The position numbers were made by a program, and so were the translations under genes. From positions 1 to 39,716 of the forward strand of contig NZCT01000024.1 of assembly GCA_002688355.1 (NCBI GenBank): DNA of 39,716 nucleotides, in the 5' to 3' direction. How positions within the stretch are numbered: the first letter of the stretch is position 1; every line of letters begins with the position of its first letter. Shown piece by piece: positions 30,110 to 38,929 of this stretch. The DNA is from an archaeon (GTDB lineage Archaea > Nanobdellota > Nanobdellia > SCGC-AAA011-G17 > GW2011-AR20). The notes beneath the pieces were generated by a model, which was not told the DNA's origin, did not search any database, and saw only the letters and a list, made by a program, of their open reading frames with translations.

Positions 30110-30612
30110 AAATTATATTTCATCTTCAAATCTGAATATTTCCAGAAATTAGGTTGCCAAAATCCATCTTTTACACAAATATGTTTATACGCTTTTCTTG
30201 CTGACTTACTTAATAACGTCTTTGAATCATCAGAAATAACTATATCTAATCTATAAAAACTAGCACATGCAACAAGTGTAAAATCTACATCAATATTAGT
30301 TTTACTCCAATTTCTAATACCGCCAAATTTTCTATAAGAATTATAAAATTTAAGAGCTAAATTATTAACTTCAATTGAATCTTTAAGATATCTTCCTTTT
30401 GTTAACTCATTATATAAAGCAAGAAGAAGATTTCTTTTACTAAGTCTTCCCAATTTTTCATTTTTAGGTGCATCTCTTAATTCTTTTTTAATAGGTTTAA
30501 ATCCATAAACAATAAATTCCTTATCTTCTAATATTTTCTCTCTAATAGAATTAATCTTATTCTCCTCTATTAATTTTCCATAGATGTTCGTATCAAATAT
30601 TATTTTTAACAT
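30106..30612 (-). CDS. PIN-domain protein (VapC-like)
   Basis: IIFDTNIYG...KKELRDAP...NIDVDFTLVACASFYRLDIVISDDSKTL. Confidence 0.8.
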   Translation of the reverse strand: MLKIIFDTNIYGKLIEENKINSIREKILEDKEFIVYGFKPIKKELRDAPKNEKLGRLSKRNLLLALYNELTKGRYLKDSIEVNNLALKFYNSYRKFGGIRNWSKTNIDVDFTLVACASFYRLDIVISDDSKTLLSKSARKAYKHICVKDGFWQPNFWKYSDLKMKYNF

Positions 30613-30633
30613 TTTACCTATAATATTTCCAAA

Positions 30634-30744
30634 TTATATAAACATTTCTTCAGGCTCAAAAAAAGAATTAGTTAATCTATCTTCATAACCTTTACTTAAC
30701 TTAAAACCAGGTCGTTCATACCAAGGAATATCTAAGATACCCAT
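30634..30744 (-). pseudogene. 36-aa radC-start-like ORF, repeat family copy 1
   Basis: MGILDIPWYERPGFKLSKGYEDRLTNSFFEPEEMFI*. Confidence 0.5.
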
Positions 30745-30776
30745 TTAATTAAAACAAAATAAATATTATATAAAGA

Positions 30777-31106
30777 TTAGTAATTAAATCTTTTTTCATA
30801 ACTCTTATGATCAAGCCATTCTAAAACAATAGAAACTACAATTAACTCATCTCTTTCAATAGAATACAACAATCTCCAAGCATTAGGTAAATCATATTTC
30901 CATAGATTTTTAATTTCATATTTTTGAACATATTCCTTAGGAATTAATTTTTTTGGTATCTGAATGCCAGTAAAAGAATTATTTTCTATATCTTCAAAAG
31001 CACGAACTATAAATTTATACATCTGTTTTTCCTTTGACTCTTCTAATTTCTCAAAAGCTTCCTTCAATTTCTCATCAACAAACTTTATTTTTGAAGGAAG
31101 AATCAT
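30777..31106 (-). CDS. RelE/ParE-like toxin
   Basis: KYEIKNLWKYDLPNAWRLLYSIERDELIVVSIVLEWLDHKSYEKRF. Confidence 0.75.
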   Translation of the reverse strand: MILPSKIKFVDEKLKEAFEKLEESKEKQMYKFIVRAFEDIENNSFTGIQIPKKLIPKEYVQKYEIKNLWKYDLPNAWRLLYSIERDELIVVSIVLEWLDHKSYEKRFNY

Positions 31107-31378
31107 ATTTTACTCCAAAACAATTCTTTATGTTTTAAATGCTCACTAACTTCTTTAGGATAAAATATCCATCCAAACTTTCCTTCTGCATCTACAGATA
31201 TCTTTCCAGAATAAAGTAAATAATCAATTATAACACAAAAAGTTTGATACATCATTTTTTTAGGCAAATTTTCCCATAAAGCTCTTTTCTTAAATTCTCC
31301 ATCATGTTTTTGGATGAATCTTTCTACCATCAAAACAGTGTCCAATCTTGGGAATCTCAATATTTGTTGGGTTTCCAT
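31103..31378 (-). CDS. putative antitoxin/regulator partner of the RelE-like toxin
   Basis: 91 aa, wHTH-like; upstream of and overlapping toxin gene by 4 nt; promoter palindrome. Confidence 0.6.
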   Translation of the reverse strand: METQQILRFPRLDTVLMVERFIQKHDGEFKKRALWENLPKKMMYQTFCVIIDYLLYSGKISVDAEGKFGWIFYPKEVSEHLKHKELFWSKI

Positions 31379-31398
31379 GTTATATCAATTGATATAAC
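31379..31398. promoter_or_regulatory. perfect 20-bp palindrome, putative operator
   Basis: GTTATATCAATTGATATAAC directly abuts the ATG of the minus-strand antitoxin-like gene; TATA-like TTTATATAG just upstream. Confidence 0.7.
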
Positions 31399-31432
31399 AA
31401 ACTATATAAACTTTTCCATCTTTAAAATAAAT

Positions 31433-31515
31433 CAGAATTAGTTAATCTATCTTCATAACTTTTACTTAATTTAAAACCAGGCCTATTTATACTAAAAAAT
31501 ATCTAAGATACTCAT
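31433..31515 (-). pseudogene. decayed copy 2 of the radC-start-like repeat
   Basis: MSILDIF*...PGFKLSKSYEDRLTNSD with in-frame stop/frameshift. Confidence 0.5.
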
Positions 31516-31520
31516 TTAAC

Positions 31521-31553
31521 TAATAATATTAAAGAATAAATAAACATATCTAA
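31521..31553. repeat. dispersed repeat, copy B
   Basis: TAATAATATTAAAGAATAAATAAACATATCTAA. Confidence 0.85.
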
Positions 31554-31554
31554 T

Positions 31555-31875
31555 TCAAGCAACAACAGGCATAGGAATAGGTATTTTCTTAATAGAATTC
31601 TGCAATTGCAACTTCAAAAAAATCAAATTACATTGAGGGTTTCTCTTATCAATAACAAATTCAGCACCTTTCATCTCATTTAAAGAAACCTTATCAATAT
31701 CTAGATTATTAAAAAACTCAGAAGCATTTTCTATCTCAATACCAACAATTTCCTCATTACTATCAAAATCTAATGTAAAATCACCTACCTCAGCACTTCC
31801 TTTAGTAACATAGCCATCTTTATGAATATGTAAAATATCTGAATATTCACTATAATCAAAGTTAAATTTATTCAT
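31555..31875 (-). CDS. DUF2283-like protein (antitoxin-like)
   Basis: FDYSEYSDILHIH...DFTLDFDSNEEIVGIEIENASEFF. Confidence 0.75.
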   Translation of the reverse strand: MNKFNFDYSEYSDILHIHKDGYVTKGSAEVGDFTLDFDSNEEIVGIEIENASEFFNNLDIDKVSLNEMKGAEFVIDKRNPQCNLIFLKLQLQNSIKKIPIPMPVVA

Positions 31876-31877
31876 TT

Positions 31878-32204
31878 TTATCTTCTCCTTTTAACAAGTT
31901 TAATCTTTTTAAATAGTTTTGGATTTAAAATTTTAACAGTTCTAACCATTATTTTTTCATATTTAAATAAATCTATAATCAATTTTAATTGTCTCTTACC
32001 ACTTATTTTAAAATATAATTTATACACTTTAGGTCTATCTTCTATAATCTTAGACAATTTATTTACATCATGTAACAAATATTTAACTATAATTTCTTTA
32101 GTAATATTATTCTCTTTGCATCTCTTAGTTACGTGAGGATCATCAAATTCTATATCATCTTCAGAAATATTTATTATAAGTTTTTGAAAATCCTTAATTT
32201 CCAT
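31878..32204 (-). CDS. DUF4258-like protein (toxin-like)
   Basis: DDPHVTKRCKENNITKEIIVKYLL...KLYFKISGKRQLKLIIDLFKYEKIMVRTV; paired with DUF2283-like gene. Confidence 0.65.
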   Translation of the reverse strand: MEIKDFQKLIINISEDDIEFDDPHVTKRCKENNITKEIIVKYLLHDVNKLSKIIEDRPKVYKLYFKISGKRQLKLIIDLFKYEKIMVRTVKILNPKLFKKIKLVKRRR

Positions 32205-32209
32205 TTAAT

Positions 32210-32242
32210 TAATAATATTAAAGAATAAATAAACATATCTAA
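32210..32242. repeat. dispersed repeat, copy C
   Basis: TAATAATATTAAAGAATAAATAAACATATCTAA, identical to copy B. Confidence 0.85.
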
Positions 32243-32280
32243 ACCAATAACTATAAATACAATCTAACCTTATTAATAAT

Positions 32281-32487
32281 ATGTCACTATTCACAAAAGA
32301 AAGGGAAAAACACCCTGATAGAAGAGCAGGTAATGTTCCTCACGTAGGCAACGTACCAAGAGCAAGAACTCAACTTGGTGCGTGGAGAAGGAAAAGAGAT
32401 GACGCAGGCAAGAAAGAAAGAAATGAAAAAACTTTATGGGATTACATAAAAGAATTTATTCTAAAAATATTTAATAAACGCCTTTAA
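32281..32487 (+). CDS. small basic hypothetical protein
   Basis: 68-aa ORF. Confidence 0.4.
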   Translation: MSLFTKEREKHPDRRAGNVPHVGNVPRARTQLGAWRRKRDDAGKKERNEKTLWDYIKEFILKIFNKRL

Positions 32488-32707
32488 GTGTAAATAATAA
32501 ATAAATCTCTTTAATATACCAAATAAAAAAGATTAAGATAATTATTGAAAGTATTAGAATAACCACAAATAAAAATTTTGATTTTTGTAATTTATATTTT
32601 TTAACTAATTTATACAATATAAAAGAAAGTATTACAGGTATTACTAATGGTATTAATATTAAGAATGCTGTAAAAGTCCATGCTACAAGTTTATCTAGGA
32701 ATGTCAT
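32471..32707 (-). CDS. small membrane protein
   Basis: Two TM segments. Confidence 0.45.
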   Translation of the reverse strand: MTFLDKLVAWTFTAFLILIPLVIPVILSFILYKLVKKYKLQKSKFLFVVILILSIIILIFFIWYIKEIYLLFTLKGVY

Positions 32708-32712
32708 TTTAT

Positions 32713-33276
32713 TTACTTAACATTCCTTCTATAAAAATCAGCTATAAACATATTCTTTGTAAAAACACTTGCAGGAATTCCAACTAAAATTATCATCATA
32801 ACAAAAAATATTATCGCTAATAAAATACTTTTCAAAAAAACTACAACATAATCTTTAAAATTACTAAAAACTACATTTACTAAACTAAACTCAAAAAGAG
32901 ATTCTACTGTTTCCTTCTTCATAAAATTAATAAACAATATAGGAATAATAAAGATCTCAATAAAAAGACGAACTATTACTAATACTGGACTAAATAAAGT
33001 AAGTATTGTTGAAAGTATAGCATATGCTATAATAAATGGAACAGCTTTTACTAACATAAAAAATCCTAACTTAAAATCATTATTAAATTTAAGAACAGGT
33101 AATTCTAAAAAATTTCCTTTAACAAACTCTTGAACAATTCTAACCCCATATCCCCCTAAAGCAAGCCAACCAAAAATAGGTAAAAATATCCAAAAAATAT
33201 TCAGCATTCCTTTAGCTCTATTAAAAGGATATTTAAAAGCAGTTTCAAAGTCTAATTTATCTATAGTTTTATTCAT
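32713..33276 (-). CDS. DUF4013-like membrane protein
   Basis: MNKTIDKLDFETAFKYPFNRAKGMLNIFW...GGYGVRIVQEFVKGNFLELP; internal start preferred over 33321. Confidence 0.7.
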   Translation of the reverse strand: MNKTIDKLDFETAFKYPFNRAKGMLNIFWIFLPIFGWLALGGYGVRIVQEFVKGNFLELPVLKFNNDFKLGFFMLVKAVPFIIAYAILSTILTLFSPVLVIVRLFIEIFIIPILFINFMKKETVESLFEFSLVNVVFSNFKDYVVVFLKSILLAIIFFVMMIILVGIPASVFTKNMFIADFYRRNVK

Positions 33277-33317
33277 AAAAATAATATTATCTAATAGATA
33301 TATAAATCTAACTAAAT

Positions 33318-33725
33318 TCAATTACAAGAAACTTTCTCATCAATACCAGTATCTCGATTTCTTTTATGGCAAACATAATCTATTGGAATTCCAACACATT
33401 GACTCCCACCAGCATCAAGAATCAACCAACGATATTTCTCTACCCCAATACAAGTACAATCTTGAGTTTCTTGACTAAAATATCCCCAAGAATAACATTT
33501 TGGAAAAGGTATAACCATAATTAACACATAAACAACTATAATAATTGAAATAATCATCATTTTCTTATTAGAATATTCTTTTAAAATAAAAACAAGAAAT
33601 ACTATGTAAGCAATAAAGAAGATAGGTAAGAATAAAGAAAGATATGTAAAAACTGTAATCCCTAAAAATAAAAATAAACCTACTATAAAAAATAATATAA
33701 ACAAACCAATTTTTTTCCAATTCAT
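33318..33725 (-). CDS. membrane protein with Cys-containing C-terminal part
   Basis: TM segments followed by CTCIGVEKYRW... Confidence 0.5.
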   Translation of the reverse strand: MNWKKIGLFILFFIVGLFLFLGITVFTYLSLFLPIFFIAYIVFLVFILKEYSNKKMMIISIIIVVYVLIMVIPFPKCYSWGYFSQETQDCTCIGVEKYRWLILDAGGSQCVGIPIDYVCHKRNRDTGIDEKVSCN

Positions 33726-33773
33726 AGTATACTTAAATTATAGAGTTATTTAAAACTTATTATAGCTTCAACT

Positions 33774-34361
33774 TTAACTAAAATCTACATCAGGAACTAC
33801 ATCAGCACCTTCATCGCTTTCAAAGAATTCTTTTTCCTCATATCCAAGATAACCAGCAACCCATTTACTAGGAATTCTTTTAACCTTAACATTAAATTTC
33901 TTAATAACTTCATTATATCTCATCCTTTCTGTAGAAATTCTATTTTCAGTTCCCTCTAATTGTGATTGTAAAGCTAAAAAATTCTCAGTAGCTCTTAAAG
34001 TTGGATATGCCTCAACAACAATATTTAATCCTCTTAAAACAGATGTCATTTGACTATCTATGCCATTTAACTGTCCTGGAGATAAACCAGCATCTACTGT
34101 ATTTTTAATTTGTGTTGCTTGTGTTCTTAATTTTGCAATATCTGCTTGAGTATTTGCCTCAAAATCTCGTGCTCCTTTAACAGTTTCAATTAAATTAGGA
34201 ATTAAATCAGCTCTTCTTTGATATTGGTTTTCAACTTGAGCCCATTTTTCATTTACAGTTTCATCAAGTGAAATTAAACTATTATAAGTCCCAACAAACC
34301 AAAATATTAAAATTAAAACTACTACACCTACACCAATTAACCATTTAGTGTTCTTTTTCAT
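33774..34361 (-). CDS. LemA family protein
   Basis: YNSLISLDETVNEKWAQVENQYQRRADLIPNLIETVKG. Confidence 0.95.
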   Translation of the reverse strand: MKKNTKWLIGVGVVVLILIFWFVGTYNSLISLDETVNEKWAQVENQYQRRADLIPNLIETVKGARDFEANTQADIAKLRTQATQIKNTVDAGLSPGQLNGIDSQMTSVLRGLNIVVEAYPTLRATENFLALQSQLEGTENRISTERMRYNEVIKKFNVKVKRIPSKWVAGYLGYEEKEFFESDEGADVVPDVDFS

Positions 34362-34457
34362 AGTATTAGTTTATTTGTTTTGTTTTTAAATGTTTATATT
34401 TTCATTTAAATAAAATACAAAAGATTTAAAAAATCATATTATTAAATAAAATCTAAA

Positions 34458-34769
34458 ATGAGTACTGAATACGCATTAAACCAAGAAGAAATAGGAATTC
34501 TAGATAGAGTACTGCAAGAAGTAATCGTTATGCAAGAAGGGATAGCTCTAACTAGTAAAGAAATCGCAAAATTCTCTCCAGATGATTTAGTAGGGAGATG
34601 TACATTAAAATTAAAGGAAAACGGAGAAAGAATCTTAATAAAAATTAAAGATGAAATTTATTCTATTGGAAATCCTGATTCTTTTACAACATTTATCTCA
34701 AGAGAAACAACCCCCAGAGCATATGATGCAATAACTCGTTATTTTAAATCATTAAACTTAAACCGTTAA
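34458..34769 (+). CDS. hypothetical protein
   Basis: 103-aa ORF. Confidence 0.5.
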   Translation: MSTEYALNQEEIGILDRVLQEVIVMQEGIALTSKEIAKFSPDDLVGRCTLKLKENGERILIKIKDEIYSIGNPDSFTTFISRETTPRAYDAITRYFKSLNLNR

Positions 34770-34773
34770 AAGA

Positions 34774-35412
34774 TTATTCTATTTTCATTTCATCTAATAT
34801 ATCACCTAACTTCGATAATAAAATAATCATCTTTCTAATCGAATCTTCTAGCTCATTATTCTTTAAATTCTTTAAAATATTCAAACTAACTTTATACTCT
34901 TTCTCAATAAGATCAAAAACTTTCTCTAAGTCATGGGGAACGTCAATATCCTTAACAAACAATAATCCATTCAACATAGGCATTAAAGTAGGAACAGCTT
35001 TCTCAACAATTATCTTATCTTCTTTCTTTGAGTTAGTTTCTAAAAATCCTTGTCTTAAATTAATTAACTTAGATCTAAATTCAAACTCTAATTCTCTTCT
35101 TATAAATCTTTTCTCAAATTTTAACTCCTTAAATAAATCTTCCCCATATAAAATCTTATGATTCAACTTCATATTTAAAAACTCTAAAGGAAAAACATCT
35201 AATCCATCTCTTAACTCTTCTCTTGTTAATAATAAAGGATATTTCTTAACTTGTTTAAAATAATCTTGTAACAACGGTTTAATCTCTTTTAATATACTAG
35301 TGTTTAGTTTATCTAAAACAATTAAATGTTGCTTCTCTAATTTGCCATACTCTGAAATTGAAATCAAATTTTCTCTTAAATTATCCTTTAAATTTTGTAT
35401 TGTTTTTTCCAT
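34774..35412 (-). CDS. hypothetical helical protein
   Basis: 212-aa ORF. Confidence 0.5.
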   Translation of the reverse strand: MEKTIQNLKDNLRENLISISEYGKLEKQHLIVLDKLNTSILKEIKPLLQDYFKQVKKYPLLLTREELRDGLDVFPLEFLNMKLNHKILYGEDLFKELKFEKRFIRRELEFEFRSKLINLRQGFLETNSKKEDKIIVEKAVPTLMPMLNGLLFVKDIDVPHDLEKVFDLIEKEYKVSLNILKNLKNNELEDSIRKMIILLSKLGDILDEMKIE

Positions 35413-35533
35413 ATTATTTTGATAACCCTTATACTTTAAATTACTGTCGAATACTCTAGAAAGAAATTATTATAAATGTCTCCATAGAGCAACATTAAGT
35501 AACTTTTTTAAATGATTTAAACCTCATTTAGAC

Positions 35534-36691
35534 TTGTTAATGCTAGTTAAAAAAGAGGATAGAGACAAAAAAGGGAGATTTACAAAAGAAATTTTACCTT
35601 GGAATAAAGGAAAAATAATTCCTGAAAGAAGCGGAAAAAATCACCATTTCTATGGTAAGACTCGTTCAAATGAAGTTAGAAAGAAAATATCTCTTTCTTT
35701 GAAACAAAAATATAGAAATAATTTATCCCCTTGGAATAAAGGTCAAACTAATATTTATTCAAAAGAACAACTAAAAACTATTGTTGAAGGAACTAAAAAA
35801 GCGATGAAAAAACCAGGTATAAAAGACAAAGTACAAAAAACACAGTATAAGAAAGGCAACATCCCATGGATGACTGGTAAAAATCACTCTAATGAAACAA
35901 TATTAAAATTAAAAAAGAAAACTAGAGATAATTTAAAAAATTCTAAGCTTAGAAAGAAAATAGAAAAAACTTTTTTTAAGAAAGGAATTGTACCTTGGAA
36001 TAAAGGAAAAAAAGCAATTTTCAGTGATAAAAACTTAAATAATATGGAGATAAATAAAAAGGGATTCTATAGGTTAAATCCTAAGGTTAGAGATAATATC
36101 TCTAAAAAGATGAAAGAGTTTTATATTTTACATTCAGATATGAAGAAAAAATTAACTGAAAATACTAAAAAAATGTGGAAAGAGAAGAAAGGTTTCAAAG
36201 AAATGATGAGGAAAAAAGCGAATGAAAGATGGAAGGATAAAAAGTTTCTTAATAAATTTCATATTGCCCACAAAAAGGCAATGCAAGATCCTGAAGTAAT
36301 CGAAAAAATAAGAAAGGCAAGATTAAAACAAATATTTCCTAAAAAAGACACTAAAATTGAAATATTAATGCAAGATGAACTTAGAAAAAGAAGAATATTA
36401 TTTAATACACATAAACCATTATTTAATGTGTGCCAGGCTGATTTGATAATTCCTAAAAATAAATTAGTTATCTTTTGTGATGGAGATTATTGGCACGCAA
36501 ATCCTGTTTGGATGAAAAAACGAAAAAAGACTAAATTAAACAAAGCTCAAAAATTTAATAGAAAAAGAGATGAATTACAAAATAAAATACTTAAAGAAAA
36601 AGGCTGGAAAGTTCTAAGATTTTGGGAATGTGACATACATAAAGATATAAAAAATTGTGTGGACAAAATTGAAAGAGTCTTGAAAAATTAA
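35534..36691 (+). CDS. NUMOD3-repeat protein with C-terminal Vsr/DUF559-like endonuclease domain (homing-endonuclease-like)
   Basis: Repeated PWNKGK/NxxFYGKTRSNEVRKKIS motifs; C-terminal KLVIFCDGDYWHANP...KGWKVLRFWECDI. Confidence 0.8.
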   Translation: MLMLVKKEDRDKKGRFTKEILPWNKGKIIPERSGKNHHFYGKTRSNEVRKKISLSLKQKYRNNLSPWNKGQTNIYSKEQLKTIVEGTKKAMKKPGIKDKVQKTQYKKGNIPWMTGKNHSNETILKLKKKTRDNLKNSKLRKKIEKTFFKKGIVPWNKGKKAIFSDKNLNNMEINKKGFYRLNPKVRDNISKKMKEFYILHSDMKKKLTENTKKMWKEKKGFKEMMRKKANERWKDKKFLNKFHIAHKKAMQDPEVIEKIRKARLKQIFPKKDTKIEILMQDELRKRRILFNTHKPLFNVCQADLIIPKNKLVIFCDGDYWHANPVWMKKRKKTKLNKAQKFNRKRDELQNKILKEKGWKVLRFWECDIHKDIKNCVDKIERVLKN

Positions 36692-36692
36692 T

Positions 36693-37427
36693 TTACCAAC
36701 CTCCCCCAAAGCCACCTCCACCAAATGAACCACCTCCAAAGCCACTTGATCCAAAACCACCAGTACCACCAGAAAATCCTCTATTTCCTGGAATAATAAT
36801 TGGCATAAACATAAATCCACTTCTTCTTCCAGCTTTTCTTCCAAGTACGCTACTCAAAATAATTATCACAAAGAATATCAAATAGAACCACAGCTGAAAA
36901 GAACTACTACTAGAACTATATGAAGATTGATACTGGGATAAAACTTCTTCTTCCCCTTGAAGTAAACCTTGTACAGCTAATAAAGAATCATAAATTCCTT
37001 TTCCAAAATCTCCTTCTCTAAAATTAGGTTCTAAAATCCTAGTTCCTAATGTAACTTTAGAACTATCTGGTATTAATCCTTCTAAACCATAACCAACCTC
37101 AACTCTATACGCTCTTTCATCTAAAGCAATTAAAATTAATAACCCATTATCCACATCTTCCTTACCAATTCCATTTTTCTCAGCTAATTCTAATGCGTAA
37201 TTTTCTTTAGATATTCCTTCCAAAGATTGTATTGTTACTATTGCAATTTCCGTAGTTGTTTCTTGTTCTATTTGTTTTGCTAGTTGCGTTATCTGTGCTT
37301 CATACTCAGGAGAAATAATATCTGCATTATCAGTTACGAAATCTTTTAATTCAGGGTAGTCAACTGCAGTTACTAATGGTAAAGAGAATAAAATAATTAG
37401 TAAATAAAATAATTTCATATTAAACAA
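36693..37427 (-). CDS. TPM domain (YgcG-like) membrane-associated protein
   Basis: FVTDNADIISPEYEAQITQLAKQIEQETTTEIAIVTIQSL; Gly-rich C-terminus GGSFGGGGFGGGW. Confidence 0.92.
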   Translation of the reverse strand: MFNMKLFYLLIILFSLPLVTAVDYPELKDFVTDNADIISPEYEAQITQLAKQIEQETTTEIAIVTIQSLEGISKENYALELAEKNGIGKEDVDNGLLILIALDERAYRVEVGYGLEGLIPDSSKVTLGTRILEPNFREGDFGKGIYDSLLAVQGLLQGEEEVLSQYQSSYSSSSSSFQLWFYLIFFVIIILSSVLGRKAGRRSGFMFMPIIIPGNRGFSGGTGGFGSSGFGGGSFGGGGFGGGW

Positions 37428-37466
37428 ACATAAATTTATAATACTTAAACATATCTACTTTCTAAA

Positions 37467-38006
37467 ATGAACCCAATAAAAATAATAGAAAAATATTATA
37501 GTCCAAAATCAAAAGTTTATTATCTACTAACAGAACATAGTAAAGCAGTAACAAAAAAAGCATTAGAAATAGCAAAAAACTCAAAATTAAAGCTAGACCT
37601 AAAATTTATAGAAGAAGCTACAATGCTTCATGATATTGGAATTTTCTTAACAAAAAAACCAGAAATAGATTGTCATGGAAATAAACCATATATTTGTCAT
37701 GGATATTTAGGAAGAAAACTACTAGAAAAAGAAGGCTACCCAAAACATGCATTAGTCTGTGAGAGACATATCAGCCTTACAAAAGAAATAATTATGAAAG
37801 AAAGTTTTCCAATACCAAGAAGAGACATGATTCCAATTACTAACGAAGAGCAAATCATTTCTTTTGCAGATAAATTCTTTTCAAAAAATAAAGAGTATTT
37901 AACAAAAGAAAAACCATTAAACACAATAAAAAAAGAATTAAAAAAATATAAAGAAGATAAAATAAAATTATTAAATAAATGGATAAAAAAATTTAATTAT
38001 CTATAA
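37467..38006 (+). CDS. HD-domain phosphohydrolase
   Basis: LLTEHSKAVTKKALEIAKN...EEATMLHDIGIF. Confidence 0.85.
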   Translation: MNPIKIIEKYYSPKSKVYYLLTEHSKAVTKKALEIAKNSKLKLDLKFIEEATMLHDIGIFLTKKPEIDCHGNKPYICHGYLGRKLLEKEGYPKHALVCERHISLTKEIIMKESFPIPRRDMIPITNEEQIISFADKFFSKNKEYLTKEKPLNTIKKELKKYKEDKIKLLNKWIKKFNYL

Positions 38007-38088
38007 AACAAATACAATATAACACAAAGTAACACCTTCTTAGTATCATGTGTGTGATGTTTTTCAATATAATTATTTAAACATATTC

Positions 38089-38460
38089 TTAAGCAGCTTT
38101 CTTAGAAGTAGCAATCTCATCCGTTATAGATTCAACTTTACCAATAAATTCATCTTGAGAATTATGTGGTAACATTATATCTTCCCCATTTCCAGAAGCA
38201 ACTAATTTCTTACTTCTAAAGTTTATAGAAACCTTAAGCAGTATTGTATTACCATCCCTTACAGTTATTTGATATGTACCCTCTCCCCTAGCATCAGTAT
38301 TAACCTCAACGCCAGAATTTTCAAATTTTTTAGAAATATAACTTCTTAATTCATTGCCAATTTCCATCTGGCCTTTTCCAGGATCTTCTTCAACCTCATC
38401 TTCACCCTCTTCCTTAGAATCTTTTTTATCAAACCAATTCCTGAACCATTCAAATGCCAT
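38089..38460 (-). CDS. hypothetical protein
   Basis: 123-aa ORF. Confidence 0.5.
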   Translation of the reverse strand: MAFEWFRNWFDKKDSKEEGEDEVEEDPGKGQMEIGNELRSYISKKFENSGVEVNTDARGEGTYQITVRDGNTILLKVSINFRSKKLVASGNGEDIMLPHNSQDEFIGKVESITDEIATSKKAA

Positions 38461-38499
38461 TAAACTAGAATATTTTAATATTATATAATTGTTTTTATA

Positions 38500-38883
38500 T
38501 TAAATAATAGCGTTTCCACTAAAACAACCATAATCAAATTTATCAAAATTTCTTTTTCTATGTAATTCCTTATGCTCTTTTTCAGTTAAAAGTTGTAAAT
38601 TATCCATACTATTATTAAGCCTATCCTCATCTTCATGATGGACATCATATTCGTTAAAATTTAAAGTATATATTTCAGGATTTAAACAATAAATGCCATG
38701 AAAAGCTAAATGTCTAGAAACTAAATCTCTTCCATCAATAAATCTCTCATAACCCTTTTCATCAATATAATTATAATTTTCTTCATCCTCAGAAAATTCT
38801 GCCCTATAACTTGGAGTATAAACTCGTCTTTCTATTCCATTTTCATCAATATATCTTGTTTCCATAAACAAAAAATAATGCAA
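38500..38883 (-). CDS. HNH endonuclease
   Basis: EYDVHHEDEDRLNNSMDNLQLLTEKEHKELH. Confidence 0.82.
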   Translation of the reverse strand: MHYFLFMETRYIDENGIERRVYTPSYRAEFSEDEENYNYIDEKGYERFIDGRDLVSRHLAFHGIYCLNPEIYTLNFNEYDVHHEDEDRLNNSMDNLQLLTEKEHKELHRKRNFDKFDYGCFSGNAII

Positions 38884-38929
38884 TATATTTAAAAGTTTAA
38901 TCTATTATAATTATTAACATGAGAAATTT

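Noticed and set aside
36614-36844. Minus-strand 76-aa ORF
   Set aside because: Alternate frame of the Gly-rich TPM C-terminus
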